This document shows, piece after piece, positions 1-11,269 of a stretch of 64,000 nt of DNA. Positions within the stretch are counted from its first letter, which is position 1; each line of letters opens with the position of its first letter. Source of the stretch: Monoplex corrugatus (Eukaryota; Mollusca; Gastropoda; Littorinimorpha; Ranellidae). The translations under genes and the position numbers were made by a program. Location of the stretch: the NCBI GenBank assembly GCA_030674185.1, contig JAPXFY010000026.1:55001169-55065168 (forward strand), in the 5' to 3' direction. The notes below the pieces were generated by a model. It saw nothing but the letters and a program-made list of their open reading frames with translations, did no database searches and was not told the origin of the DNA.

Positions 1-1690
1 CTGAAACACTTGTTGTTTTTTCCTAGAGTAGCAATTTCCTAAAAACGATTATACACAGACCTTCCAATGTACTTATACCACATATTTAGAGCAGTACTTT
101 GTCAACTTTTTCATGGTGTCTTTTTCCTGCGTGAGATGGTTGCTGTCTTTGCCCTGAATGATGTTGACTTTGCTTTTGTTTGGTTAAGTCTGCAACAGTC
201 TTAAAAGCTATTGTGTCGTTGTTGTCAAGGTTTTTCTCAATGTCTTACGTTGATGCTCGATCCAGCTTTCTTTTTTACTCTTCATTCTTTGACCAGTTCT
301 CGTGTATATAACAGCACTGAATTTCACCTTTCCTTTCTCAGCTATCTTTTGTATTTCGAAGCTCCTTGTAGTGGCATACTTCTCCAGATATTATTTGTGA
401 TGTTTTGCTTAATTTGCATTGGCTTTTCCACAAGACTTCTTGTGTTGTTTCAGTCATCATTGTTAAAGATGGCGAGAGGTTCTGTGGCACACAAGGGAAC
501 AAATGGTTTTGGGGGAAGGGGGTGTAGACAGCAAACCTCAATTGGTATGAGGGAGGGGGAGTATACCAGTTTCGAACTCTGATAGCCCATGCAACAGGCC
601 AGCATTAGTCCAGCTGTGAACGTTGACCACGTGCGGTTATTACATGATTTTGTTTGACTCGGCCGTACCAATCGGCTGTTGCGTTACGACTCTGATAGCT
701 TGCTGCTGGATACTGTTGTGTTACTACAGAACTGGTGTAGAAATGAAATTGGCTTGTTCCTTTTCTGTGATACTTGCCTCAAAAAATTGTTTGAGAGAGT
801 TCAAGATCTTCTTCAAGCAGTACTACTACTGAGTAGTGGGCGAATTTTCCTCCCTCGGCCGTTTGAAATTGTTTAGTGATGCGAGGATGTTTCAGTCTGC
901 CGATACTGGTTTTGAGACAACTATTTTTCATTCCTTTTGTTTTCTTCAATCATACTTTAACGTTCATTAAGCACAGGTCATGTTCATTGCCAAGGTCAGC
1001 TCCTGCAAACGTTGTTGTTTTAGCCCCACTCATGACCTGTTCCAGTTCTTCACAACGATATAATACATTGACTGTGATGCCGACCATTTGGGAAATGCTA
1101 AGTTTATCTTGAGAATGCTTAATGTTGACTAAGAATGTATGCAAAAACTAATTCAGTGTCACTAGCAGGTGTAGTCCCCCATCACTGGTACTCTCGTTAC
1201 AATAGGGAACACAGAAATTGCTCCAGTCATCTTGGGCATCTACACCAAACTTAACGTTCCAGTTACCCTGAACAATGTGGATGTCTTTCTCGTCAACTGT
1301 GTTGATGACCATTTGAAGCTGAGTGTAGAATTCTTCTGTCTGTTCATCATCACACTTTGATGTGGACACTACATCTGCACTACCGTGAGGTTGACTGATT
1401 TTCTTCGCAGATGGCTGGTCATGATTCTGCTCGAAACGAGTACAGTGTCCTTAACACAGCGTTCTTGGTGTTATTGTTGTTGATCAAAAACTCCACTTCA
1501 TATGTATGATTGTCGTCTTCTCCACTGTAGTATAGACATGCCCTTCTTCTGTCTGTAGTTATCTGTTGTTTTTCCATCTGACTTCACAGAATTGTCTCAG
1601 GCAAGCCAAACCTGGTGGAGCCTATGTCTCTAATGGTCACATTTTGTTGTTGTCTTCACTCCTCAAATACGGCAGGAAATGCTGGGTCAC
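1..1690 (-). mobile_element. RTE-clade non-LTR retrotransposon remnant (endonuclease and linker)
   Basis: Read on the minus strand this is a decayed endonuclease-reverse transcriptase polyprotein. From about 1670 to 1370 there are endonuclease N-terminal matches (TTDRRRACLYYSGEDDNH). From 1369 downward comes the block IVQGNWNVKFGVDAQDDW, the family's GDWNAKVG-type motif. At about 990-950 follows AGADLGNEHDLCLMNVKV, the usual 'GADxGSDH' catalytic block of APE-type endonucleases. Below 300 comes the linker that normally reads WIxxQ...IEKNL, and at 1-130 the piece before the RT domain (GKDSNHLTQEKD). Several frameshifts and stops separate these blocks, so it is dead. The RT domain would lie left of the window. 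The assignment rests on recalled family motifs, not a search. Confidence 0.72.
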
Positions 1691-1789
1691 ATGAATACCA
1701 CTGGACACTATGGTAAGTTGATTCCATTTTTCTTTTAGCTCCTTTTTCTCAAGATTTTATGTAAATTGATAGAATATAAAATGTCTTTT

Positions 1790-2546
1790 GTGCAGTATCA
1801 TGTCCAACGTTTCACTGTATGTGTTGCAGTATCATGTCCACATTGTCACTGTATGTGTTGTAGTATCATGTCCACAGTATCACTGTGTGTGTTGCAGTAT
1901 CATGTCCACAGTGTCACTGTATGTGTTGTAGTATCATGTCCACAGTGTCACTGTATGTGTTGTAGTATCATGTCCACAGTATCACTGTGTGTGTTGCAGT
2001 ATCATGTCCACAGTATCACTGTATGTGTTGTAGTATCATGTCCACAGTTTCACTGTATGTGTTGCAGTAGCATGTCCACAGTGTCACTCTTTGTGTTGTA
2101 GTATCATGTCCAAAGTTTCACTGTATGTGTTGTAGTATCATGTCCACAGTATCAATGTATGTGTTGTAGTATCATGTCCACAGTTTCACTGTATGTGTTG
2201 CATTATCATGTCCACAGTATCACTGTATGTGTTGTAGTATCATGTCCACAGTATCACTGTGTGTGTTGCAGTATCATGTCCACAGTATCACTGTGTGTGT
2301 TGCAGTACCATGTCCACGGTGTCACTGTATGTGTTGTAGTATCATGTCCACAGTGTCACTGTATGTGTTGTAGTATCATGTCCACAGTGTCACTGTATGT
2401 GTTGTAGTATCATGTCCACAGTGTCACTGTATGTATTGTAGTATCATGTCCATAGTGTCACTGTATGTGTTGCAGTATCATGTCCATAGTGTCACTGTAT
2501 GTGTTGCAGTATCATGTCCATAGTGTCACTGTATATATTGTAGTAT
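1790..2546. repeat. 34-bp minisatellite, about 22 copies
   Basis: The unit contains ATCATGTCCACAGT followed by ATCACTGTATGTGTTGT, with a period of 34 bp. Copies differ by a few substitutions (tgcag/tgtag, cacagt/catagt). Because 34 is not a multiple of three, open frames across it are coincidental. The array runs directly into the assembly gap, so its true length is unknown. Confidence 0.93.
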
Positions 2547-2646
2547 NNNNNNNNNNNNNNNNNNNNNNNNNNNNNNNNNNNNNNNNNNNNNNNNNNNNNN
2601 NNNNNNNNNNNNNNNNNNNNNNNNNNNNNNNNNNNNNNNNNNNNNN
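2547..2646. other. Assembly gap (100 N)
   Basis: Exactly 100 N follow the 34-bp minisatellite. The sequence after the gap does not resume the repeat, which fits a scaffolding gap of nominal size placed at an unresolved tandem array. Confidence 0.99.
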
Positions 2647-3227
2647 ACCTGTTTTTTGGTTCCATCTTTTACCTGGTATTTTTGGAAAATTAATTGGAAA
2701 TGGGGAGAGACTGAGAGGGAACTCTTTTTCTGAGTGATACCCTTCCCCTTTAAACAGTACTTTTGAAAAACCCCCCAACCACCACCCCCCACCACCCCAC
2801 CACCCCCCCAAAACCCTTCCCTTTGTAAAATGAATCTTCAAAGGGACTGACAACTAATTGAACAAGGGTCGTAACAATTGTAACAAAACACCATTATCAC
2901 CCCACTTTGGGCCCATCGCATCATAAAATTCGCCATGACAAATCATTTTATTCCCCAAATTAAAAGGTCCCTGGTATCTCAGTTGATGGGGATAGAGGCC
3001 AAGGGGGCTGTTTACACCCCGACCCCCCAAACCCGGGACACTTTTTTCAACCCAGATGAAAAAACTGTGTGGTAGGAAGGGGCATACGGGCTGGTGACAC
3101 GTAATTACACTGAACTTGGTTTTTGGGACAATTGTGATACATTTGGGGTTCATCGGCACGTTTTCCCCTCTTACCTCATGTTTTCCCCAAAATTTTCGGG
3201 GCTAAGAGGGAAAAGGGGGCGAAAAAT
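2647..3227. other. Unassigned, homopolymer-rich sequence after the gap
   Basis: I recognise no gene here. The stretch is full of short homopolymer runs (repeated cccc, gggg, tttt and aaaa), including about 60 bp made almost only of A and C near 2768-2815. This looks like low-accuracy consensus sequence next to the gap rather than ordinary genomic composition. Confidence 0.5.
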
Positions 3228-3826
3228 TTGGGGTTGTGTGTGGGGTGTGTATGTGTGGGGTGTGTGTGTGTTGTGTGTGTGTGGGTGTGTGTTTGTGTTT
3301 TGGGGTGTTTTGGTGTGTTTTTGTGTGTGGTAGGGGAAAGTGTGTTGTGTGGGTAGTATATATATATATATAATATATTAAAAATTTAATATAAAAATTA
3401 TTTTTTTTGTGGGGGTGTGTGTGTGGGGTGTGTGTTTTTAGTGTGTGGGGTGTGTTTTTGTGGGGTGGGGTGTGCTGCGTGTTTTTGTGTGTGTTGTGTG
3501 TGTGTGGTGTGTTTTGTAGTGTGGGGGGTATGTATGTGCTGAGGGGTTGTGTGTATGTATGCATTCTGTGGGTCCCGTGTGCGTGTTTTTGTTTTTTTGT
3601 CTAAATAAATAAAAGGAGAAATCACGGGTGTGTGTTGTGTGTGTGTGTGTGTGGTTTGTTGTTTGTGTGGTGTGTGTTGTGGTGTGTGAGCGTGGTGTTT
3701 TGTTTTGGTTGTGGTGTTGATGTTTTTGGGGTTTTTGGTGTGGGGTTTTTTGTTTTGTGTGTGAGGGGTTGTGTGTTGTGTTTGTGTGTGTGTGTGTTTT
3801 TGTGTGTTGTATGTGTGAGTGACTGA
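3228..3826. repeat. Degenerate G/T-rich (GTGTG/GGGTGT) low-complexity tract
   Basis: For about 600 bp the plus strand is nearly all G and T, built on TG repeats interrupted by GGGG and TTTT runs. A short AT island (TA repeat and a/t runs) lies at 3355-3405. Predicted ORFs on both strands are repeat artefacts (His/Thr or Cys/Val). Confidence 0.8.
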
Positions 3827-3957
3827 ATTTCTCATTTCCTATTTTGTTATTGTCTGTGGTTATTTGTTTCAAATTTAGTACTGTTTTGGTAGTGTAATGT
3901 GCAACGAGTGCATACTCGTTGACATGGAAAGTTTACGCTGTATGAATAATATTATTA

Positions 3958-3958
3958 C

Positions 3959-4028
<70 letters not shown>

Positions 4029-4110
4029 CATTATTATTATTATATTATTACTATTATTATTATCATTTGTTATTGTTTTTATTGTTATCATTATTATTGT
4101 TATTATAAAA
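3958..4110. repeat. (TTA)n microsatellite with degenerate flank
   Basis: About 23 TTA units run from 3961 to 4028, followed by an imperfect AT-rich continuation to about 4110. It lies 30 bp before the polypurine tract. Confidence 0.95.
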
Positions 4111-4138
4111 CGAGAGGAACTGGACAAGATGGCTATAC

Positions 4139-4915
4139 TTAGGAACGAAGAGAAGAAGGAGGGGAAGAGGGGAAAGGAGGGAGAAGAAGAAGAAGGAGAG
4201 AAGAAGAAGAAGAGAAAAGGAAGGAAGAAAGAAGAGAGGGAAGAAGGGAGAAGGAAGAAGAAGAAGAAGAGGAGAGAAGAAGGAGAAGAAGAAGAAGAAA
4301 AGAAGAAGAAGAAGAAGAAGAAGAAGAAAGAAGAAAACAGAAGGAAAGAAGAAGAGAAGAAGAAGAAGAAAGAAGAAAGAAAGAAGAAAAAGAGAGAAAG
4401 AAGAAGAGAGAAGAAGAAGAAGAAGAAAGAAGAAGAAGAAGAAAAGAAGAAGAAGAAGAAGAAAAGAAGAAGAAAAGAAGAAGAAGAAGAAGAAAAAGAA
4501 AAGAAGAAGAAGAAGAAAAAGAGAAGAGGAAGAGGAAGAAGAAGAAGAAGAGGAAGAAAGAAGAAAGAAGAAGAAAAGAAGAAGAAGAAGAAGAAGAAGA
4601 AAAAGAGGAAGAGGAAGAAGAAGAAGAAGAGGAAGAAAAAGAAGAAGAAAAGAAGAAGAAGAAGAAGAAGAAGAAAAAGAGGAAGAGGAAGAAGAAGAAG
4701 AAGAAGAAGAAAACAAGAACAAGAGGAACAAGAGCAAGAAGAGAACAAGAAAGAGAAAAAGAAGAAGAAGAAGGGGGGGGGGGAGAAGAAGGAGAAGATG
4801 ATGATGACGATGACGATGATGATGATGATGATGATAAAGAGAAAGAGAAAGAGAGGAAGGAAGGAAGAAGAAGAAGTAGGAGAAGAAGAGGAGGAGGAGG
4901 AAGAAGAAGAGTCAT
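4139..4915 (+). repeat. 0.78-kb polypurine (GAA/AAG) tract
   Basis: Almost every base on the plus strand is A or G for about 780 bp, mostly AAG/AGA triplets with G-rich interruptions, a G run near 4775-4783 and a (GAT)n pocket at 4797-4835. Long Glu/Lys/Arg and Ser/Phe/Leu frames on the two strands come from the composition, not from a gene. Such purine mirror-repeat sequence is known to be able to form intramolecular triplex (H-DNA). Confidence 0.95.
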
Positions 4916-4919
4916 GCAA

Positions 4920-5258
4920 ATAAGGCAGACTTTTTGACGTTTACAGAACAACCAATGATATAAGCACAGAGTACGTACGGCTAAAGTACTGGCAGCTGCC
5001 GATCACCTGTAAAGAAAACAAAGAAAAAAGAATCAAATTTCAGTATAAATCTATCACTGACACGTATTTCGTTCACTAATACGAACACGGAAAGAAAGAC
5101 AATGTAGGCATACAGGCCTGTTCGTGTGGGTCTTCCATGTAGGACAGAAGACCAATCCTAGAGACAATTATTGTTCGTTCACAGACGCTGAATGGAAGGG
5201 GAATCCTGGAGCTTGCCCCATATGTCCGACTACCACAACAGGGATTTTTTTAAGTGTT
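4920..5258. other. No gene seen
   Basis: Single-copy sequence between the polypurine tract and the GA/TG microsatellite. I see no recognisable protein motif, element end or RNA. Confidence 0.5.
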
Positions 5259-5281
5259 GAGAAGAGAGAGAGAGCGAGAGA

Positions 5282-5362
<81 letters not shown>
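5259..5362. repeat. (GA)n followed by (TG)39 microsatellite
   Basis: An agagag run at 5263-5282 leads into an uninterrupted TG dinucleotide array at 5285-5362. The region from there to 5840 holds only short ATC/AAT-rich sequence and ATCAATCA repeats at 5704-5716. Confidence 0.97.
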
Positions 5363-5363
<1 letters not shown>

Positions 5364-5844
5364 AATCCTCCCCAACTGTTTGCCTACTGACGTTCGCAGT
5401 TTCACAGGTGTATCACAGAGCAAGCCAACACACAACGAGTGACCGATACATTTCTGTTTATCACTGATGATGCCACTTGGAGGGGGGTGGGGTATGTCTC
5501 GTTCCTTTAGAATGCAAAAAATAAACAACAAAAATAAACTTAAAGTCCGTCAAGTCATCACGGTAATCGTCCTTAACTTGATCATCACCATCAGTACCAT
5601 AGTAATAGTAATAACAATAATCGCCACCATCATCGTGATATATATCATGTCAAATTTCGGCGCACTGACGTACTGAATTGATATTTATGACGACATTAAA
5701 TTAATCAATCAATCAATTGAATAAAACAAATAATGTAAAACCCAGCCATATCAACACTAACGCACCTGTATTTTGGGTGGACAAAATCAATGCACATTAT
5801 ACACAGAGACAAAATCAATGCACACATACACAGAGACAAAAACA

Positions 5845-5904
5845 CAAACACGCACACACACACACACGCACTCTAACACTAACACTAATACACTAACACA
5901 CACG

Positions 5905-5992
<88 letters not shown>
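5845..5992. repeat. (CA)n microsatellite
   Basis: A CA-rich leader from 5845 becomes an uninterrupted CA array from about 5909 to 5988. Confidence 0.97.
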
Positions 5993-5993
<1 letters not shown>

Positions 5994-6214
5994 ACACACG
6001 TTCATACGACCCACGTGTCAATATCAAGTGGTTTCTGCCCATTCTCTTTTGATTAAGGAAGATTAAGACAATGTTCTACAATGATATCATTGACAGATTA
6101 ACACAGAGAAGAACACCAAAAAGATTATTTGTCATAATTGAAGAATAAATCTGAAGAAACAAAACGAAAAGTTATAAGAAAATAAAGAAGAAAGAAAGTT
6201 AACAATCAAAAACG

Positions 6215-6910
6215 TCAAAGAATAATAATAATAAAAAAGGTGGGACTGGAATACCTGACTTCAAAATATATTCCAGCTGTTATGGCTCAAATTTGGTTAA
6301 CACGAAAAACAAATTAGTTCAGACACACATTTTGGAGGGCATATTTCACGGTTTTGTCCTAAAATACAACTGAAACATGTCCTGAATTGCTTGCTGAAGC
6401 TATACTATTAACGAGAACTTTTCAATTTGTGACTCACTGTAATGCACTCAGAATGGATTAAAAGAGTATCTACTGCATTCCACAAAAGAGTATCTACTGC
6501 ATTCCACACTTGTTGAAAGATAGTGGGGAATTCTTTGAACAAAAGTATTCAGTCCAAAAAGTGATGTAAAAGTCTATATCTTGGCGGACGCCGCTTTCCT
6601 TAAAAACTCTGAACTTGTTGCAAGAAGGTATTTGACTTTATTGCCATACTTTGATATCAAATAACAGCAACTCAAAATATTGCTGAAAAGGAGATGAAAA
6701 TATAATTATCCATTTACAGTTAAACTGTTGTATATAGAATGCACGAAATTATCGACAACAGGTCCACAAAATACTGGCAACAAATATTGTTTTGGAAGAC
6801 ATAAACATTGCCAGGGATGATCTATGTAGTTTCTGCAAAATATGAAATGATAAAATTGAACATATTTTATTAAGATGCCATCACTTAATGCACTTGTTTG
6901 AAAAAATACA
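6215..6910 (+). mobile_element. L1-like ORF2 C-terminal remnant
   Basis: Two blocks in broken frames recall the C-terminus of L1/Tx1-like ORF2 proteins. At about 6235-6290 there is GGTGIPDFKIYSS, like the GGLGLPDFxxYY block after the RT domain. At about 6815-6905 there is DDLCSFCKI, a stop, NDKIEHILLRCHHLM and LFEKI, which has the spacing of the terminal zinc knuckle CxxC...H....C. Everything between is degenerate, including a perfect 24-bp tandem duplication at 6460-6507. The remainder of the element is missing. Family assignment is by motif only. Confidence 0.5.
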
Positions 6911-7139
6911 TTCACAAGCGGTCGCACTCTGACATGAATGCAAGCGCGCATGCACACCGTTGCATGTACATGCACGTACACACTCAGATACAGAGAGATG
7001 GGCATACTGGCATACAAATAAATGGATAGACGGGGAGACAGACGGACAAACAGTCAGAGATAGAGTAACAGATATAAACAAAAGAAGATATTTCAGTTCC
7101 AGCTTCCCGTTTCAGTTTCTAAAGATGCCGTCTCCACTG

Positions 7140-7784
7140 TCAGAATAACTTCCTTGTGAACTGATGTCACACTGGATCATGGCATAGACCGTAAACCTGT
7201 GAGAGACAGACCTTGTTCCACTCTCAGAATAACTTCTTGTGAACTGATGTCACACTGGATCATGGCATAGACCGTAACCTGTGAGAGACACACCTTGTTC
7301 CACTTCAGAATAACTTCCTTATGAACTGATGTCACATGGATCATGGCATAGACCGTAAACCTGTGAGAGACAGACCTTGTTCCACTCTCAGAATAACTTC
7401 CTTATGAACTGATGTCACACTGGATCATGGCATAGCCCGTAAACTGTGAGAGACAGACCTTGTTCCACTCTCAGAATAACTTCCTTATGAACTGATGTCA
7501 CACTGGATCATGGCATAGACCGTAAACCTGTGAGAGACACACCTTGTTCCACTGTCAGAATAACTTCCTTATGAACTGATGTCACACTGGATCATGGCAT
7601 AGACCGTAAACCTGTGAGAGACAGACCTTGTTCCACTCTCAGAATAACTTCCTTGTGAACTGATGTCACACTGGATCATGGCATAGACCGTAAACCTGTG
7701 AGAGACACACCTTGTTCCACTGTCAGAATAACTTCCTTATGAACTGATGTCACACTGGATCATGGCATAGACCGTAAACCTGCG
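7140..7784. repeat. 84-bp minisatellite, about 7.7 copies
   Basis: The unit begins tcagaataacttcctt and includes gatcatggcatagaccgt. Copies are more than 95% alike with 1-2-bp indels. The last copy is interrupted by the LTR retrotransposon at 7785, whose far flank resumes the ctgtgagagacagacc part of the unit. Confidence 0.95.
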
Positions 7785-7968
7785 TGTGACGTGTGTTGAC
7801 AGTAAACAGCGTGCGGATAACAGCACGGCATGATATTCGTTTAAATGATAACTGATTGCTGTTCACTGTGAAATGTATATATATAGACAGTTGAGAATCA
7901 GAGAGCGACGAGTAAAGACGAAGAAGCATTGCCCTGTCTTCCGAGTTGGCTGTAGAAAGAACGAAACA
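7785..7968 (+). repeat. 5' LTR
   Basis: It starts TGTGACGTGTG and ends ACGAAACA. It contains a TATATATATA stretch at about 7875-7884, a plausible core promoter for the element. Confidence 0.92.
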
Positions 7969-7986
7969 TGGTGTCAGAAGTGGGAT
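7969..7986 (+). promoter_or_regulatory. Primer-binding site
   Basis: TGGTGTCAGAAGTGGGAT follows the LTR's terminal CA with no gap. It begins TGG, as expected for pairing to the CCA end of a tRNA. I recall this sequence type from mag/SURL-like Gypsy elements; the tRNA species was not checked. Confidence 0.8.
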
Positions 7987-8033
7987 TACGAACTCCAACA
8001 AAAATCCAGAATATTGAAGACTAAAGTTCAACC

Positions 8034-8546
8034 ATGGAAGATGAACAAGAAGAGAGAAGAGCCAGTCGACGACATGCCAAGATTCCCTTGCCTCCTAAAC
8101 TTGATGTGAATGGAGGAAACCTGCAGAGCAGCTGGAGGAAATTCAAGAGGCTTTGGGACAGCTATGAAATTGTGACAACACAGACAGAAGAAGACTCAAC
8201 ATACAGAACAGCAGTTTTTCTTTCTTGCATCGGGCTGGATGCTATGGACATCTATGAAGGATTGGCATTTGCTAATGAAGCTGAAAGAAATGACACTGAT
8301 ACCGTTCTCCAGAAATTCGAAGAATACTGTGTGGGTTCAACCAATGAAACTTACGAAGCATTCAGATTCAACTGCAGACATCAAGCAGCAGGAGAATCTA
8401 TCGAACAGTTTGTAGCAGAACTGCGGAGACTGATCAAGACCTGTAACTATGGTATACTGGAAGACAGACTGTTGAGAGATCAAATCGTACTGGGTGTACA
8501 TGACGAGACTCTGCGATCAAAATTACTGGAAGTGCGACAGCTGTGA
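8034..8546 (+). pseudogene. Truncated gag-like protein of the LTR element
   Basis: A 170-codon frame begins at the first ATG after the primer-binding site (MEDEQEERRASRRHAKIPLP). Its central part (WRKFKRLWDSYEIVTT, then IDALDIYEGL-like and DTVLQKFEEYC segments, then AAGESIEQFVAELRRL) follows the capsid/'retrotransposon gag' layout of Gypsy elements: an initial WxxFxxxWxxY helix, then the ESIxxFxxxLRxL helix. It ends soon after the LRDQIVLGVHD segment, before any nucleocapsid zinc knuckle. The stop lies at the internal deletion junction. It would supply the particle shell protein in a complete element; here it is truncated. Confidence 0.8.
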
Positions 8547-9325
8547 AGGCTGCAAAGACGTGCATGAAGAAAGCAGAACACAACAATCAAGATCCCTTCC
8601 TCGCTTTACTTGAGCTGAGAAACATCCCGACAGAGACTGTAAACAGTTCGCCTGCTCAGAGACTGTTTGGCAGAAGAACACGAACACAAGTGCCGACGTC
8701 AAAGACATTACTCCAACCTACAGTTGTACCAATCAAGAAAGAACTTGAGAAAAGGAAACTGAAGCAAACGCACTACTACAACAGAAGCGCAGTAGAGCTG
8801 ACAGAACTGAGTCCGGGACAGATTGTGAAATTCCAACCTCCAGGATCCAAAAAGTGGATCAGCGCCAAAGTAGACCAAAAGGTGAACATCCGGTCATACA
8901 ACATTCGCACAGAGGACGGACGTCAGTACAGAAAGAATCGTCGTCAGCTACGAGACACAACAGAAACGGAGCTTCAGCAGACAATCAACCCTCAACGACT
9001 TGTCCAGAGAAGGATGATTTCTGGAAGACATCAGGAAAGCAACACATCGGGCAAGCAACAGCAAATCATCATTCCATCAAGACAGATGCTGGAAGATAAC
9101 GAGAAAACTGGAACTGGAACAAATGTCAGGACGCCAGCATCGTCTGTCCGTGAGTACTCATCTGATCAGTCACCAGTCATCAAAATGTCTGAGACAACCA
9201 TCATCAAGGAGCCAGATGAAGTTATCAAACAAACAAGGACAGGACAACCCGAACCAGTTAGTTCTCCTTACAGAACAAGATCTGGAAGACAAAGCAAAAG
9301 GCCAGATTTTCTGAAATATGAATGA
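8547..9325 (+). pseudogene. Integrase C-terminal remnant of the LTR element
   Basis: The frame continues from the deletion junction with DPFLALLELRNIPT and SPAQRLFGRRTRT, the conserved stretch just after the integrase catalytic core. It then runs into a C-terminal DNA-binding-like region (LSPGQIVKFQPPGSKKWISA and the basic YRKNRRQLR). It ends RSGRQSKRPDFLKYE, typical of Gypsy polyproteins. The HHCC and DDE residues are missing because of the deletion. It is in frame for about 260 codons, so the deletion, not later decay, is what inactivated the pol gene. Confidence 0.82.
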
Positions 9326-9550
9326 AACTGAAGACTCTACCACAATCAGATAAACTGAAAGCATTGCGAAATATGGACATGATGATGATGGATAGAATAA
9401 TGATCAGAGATAAAATGAGGTGAATGAATGATTGGGCCCTGTGCGTTAGAATGAATGTTTGTTAAGTTAATGTTGTGATAAAGGTGGGAAACACATTTAT
9501 TTCGTATGGACTGAAAGATAGGAAAAATGATTAATTGATTTTGTTTCCTT

Positions 9551-9563
9551 AAAGAAAGGGAGA
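9551..9563 (+). promoter_or_regulatory. Polypurine tract
   Basis: AAAGAAAGGGAGA abuts the TG of the 3' LTR. This is the expected position and composition for priming plus-strand DNA synthesis. Confidence 0.88.
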
Positions 9564-9747
9564 TGTGACGTGTGTTGACAGTAAACAGCATGCGGATAAC
9601 AGCACGGCATGATATTCGTTTAAATGATAACTGATTGCTGTTCACTGTGAAATGTATATATATAGACAGTTGAGAATCAGAGAGCGACGAGTAAAGACGA
9701 AGAAGCATTGCCCTGTCTTCCGAGTTGGCTGTAGAAAGAACGAAACA
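9564..9747 (+). repeat. 3' LTR
   Basis: A 184-bp copy of the 5' LTR with one substitution, ending ACGAAACA at the boundary with the 37-bp minisatellite. Confidence 0.92.
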
Positions 9748-10228
9748 CTGTGAGAGACAGACCTTGGTCTATTGTCTCATCATCTGGTGAGTGACAGACC
9801 TTGGTCTATTGTCTCATCATCTGGTGAGTGACAGACCTCGGTCTATTGTCTCATCATCTGGTGAGTGACAGACCTCGGTCTATTGTCTCATCATCTGGTG
9901 AGAGACAGACCTTGGTCTATTGTCTCATCATCTGGTGAGTGACAGACCTTGGTATATTGTCTCATCATCTGGTGAGAGACAGACCTCGGTCTATTGTCTC
10001 ATCATCTGGTGAGTGACAGACCTTGGTCTATTGTCTCATCATCTGGTGAGAGACAGACCTTGGTCTATTGTCTCATTATCTGGTGAGAGACAGACCTTGG
10101 TCTATTGTCTCATCATCTGGTGAGAGACAGACCTTGGTCTATTGTCTCATCATCTGGTGAGAGACAGACCTTGGTCTATTGTCTCATTATCTGGTGAGAG
10201 ACAGACCTTGGTCTATTGTCTCATTATC
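9748..10228. repeat. 37-bp minisatellite, about 13 copies
   Basis: The unit is tctattgtctcatcatct followed by ggtgagtgacagaccttgg. Copies vary gtgagtg/gtgagag and cttgg/ctcgg. It shares the gtgagagacagaccttg segment with the 84-bp array on the other side of the LTR element. Confidence 0.94.
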
Positions 10229-11269
10229 TGAAAGACAAACTGCCAGATCACGGGAAGACAAAGATCTCTGTTCAACCTGTCTTTTCTTTCACTTCTCAGT
10301 GGGTGCTTCAGGCACAGACTCTTGTATTTAATATTGGCGTTTGGTGAGTAGGGATCCATGGCACCTGGGCATTGCATACATCCATGAGTGCTCCACACTG
10401 CATACTTCCATAAGTGCTCACACTGCATACTTCCATAAGTGCTCCACACTGCATACTTCCATAAGTGCTCAAAAAATGTGTCAGTAATTATCTGGCAGAT
10501 TCCTTGAGCATGCAGACAACACTAAGCGATTAGCAAATTGTTGAGAGTGAGAGGGCAGAATGGGGGACTTTTAAAACATTGAGAAGTGGACAGATAATGA
10601 GATGAAGAGGGCGGAGAAGCACAGGACCCATGAAATACTAAGCTGACACCACCATAGTGATGGAGATATTAAGATGGGCAGCACCAGAGACGGTGTATGC
10701 AAACTGTGCAGCGACAAAACGTCTGCAGTTAGTGCCACACAGTCTGAACAACGTCCATACATGCATCCTAGAAAATATTTCCTGAAACTAAAAACAATAT
10801 TATCTATAGTCGTTCGTCTTTTTCTTTCTAGACAAGTCTTTCTACCAGTATCCATTACACAAAACTGAAGATTGTGTACTCGTCCAGGCCACTCTGATCT
10901 GATCTTGAAAAAGCATTACAAAACATGAAACTTGACGTGAAGCCAGGACAATGTTATAAAGTTTTACAACATAGAAAACGGAATATACCTATTGTCAGAA
11001 GTTTCCGAGAAAGTACAATTCACATAACTTCCTAAAACTTGTTGATTTTAAGCACTTTTTAGATTCATGCGCAATTGACACTAATTCTACATCTTCTAAA
11101 CTTATGAAGTCGTGAGTCTTCAGCATACTACACCATTGATTTGAAGTTGGAAAAGATCCATCTTGCAACAGCTGAGAATATCTTGCTGATACATTTTTGT
11201 CGCACACAGACACGCAACTCTGTCAAGTCCATTTGATACCATCTCTGATTTATAAATTTTTTTTTTCAA
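10229..11269. other. No gene seen; short 26-bp repeat at 10371-10470
   Basis: Apart from three to four tandem copies of ccacactgcatacttcc plus ataagtgct at 10371-10470, I recognise nothing. Short ORFs on both strands show no family motif. Confidence 0.5.

Larger units (their letters stand above)
7785..9747 (+). mobile_element. Internally deleted LTR retrotransposon (Gypsy/mag-like)
   Basis: The element has two 184-bp LTRs that begin TG and end CA and differ at a single base (cgtgcgg against catgcgg), a primer-binding site directly after the 5' LTR, a gag-like ORF, the C-terminal part of an integrase, and a polypurine tract directly before the 3' LTR. Protease, RT, RNase H and the integrase catalytic core are absent, so the copy is about 2 kb and cannot be autonomous. 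The 5-bp flanks are ctgcg at 7780-7784 and ctgtg at 9748-9752, consistent with a 5-bp target duplication carrying one substitution. Near-identical LTRs mean a recent insertion. Confidence 0.9.

Noticed and set aside
3933..4951. Long Ser/Phe/Leu- and Glu/Lys-rich ORFs of 224-328 codons
   Set aside because: They exist on several frames of both strands because the polypurine tract lacks stop codons; composition only.
7140..10228. Possible CRISPR-like arrays
   Set aside because: Units are contiguous tandem repeats without unique spacers, and the genome is eukaryotic.
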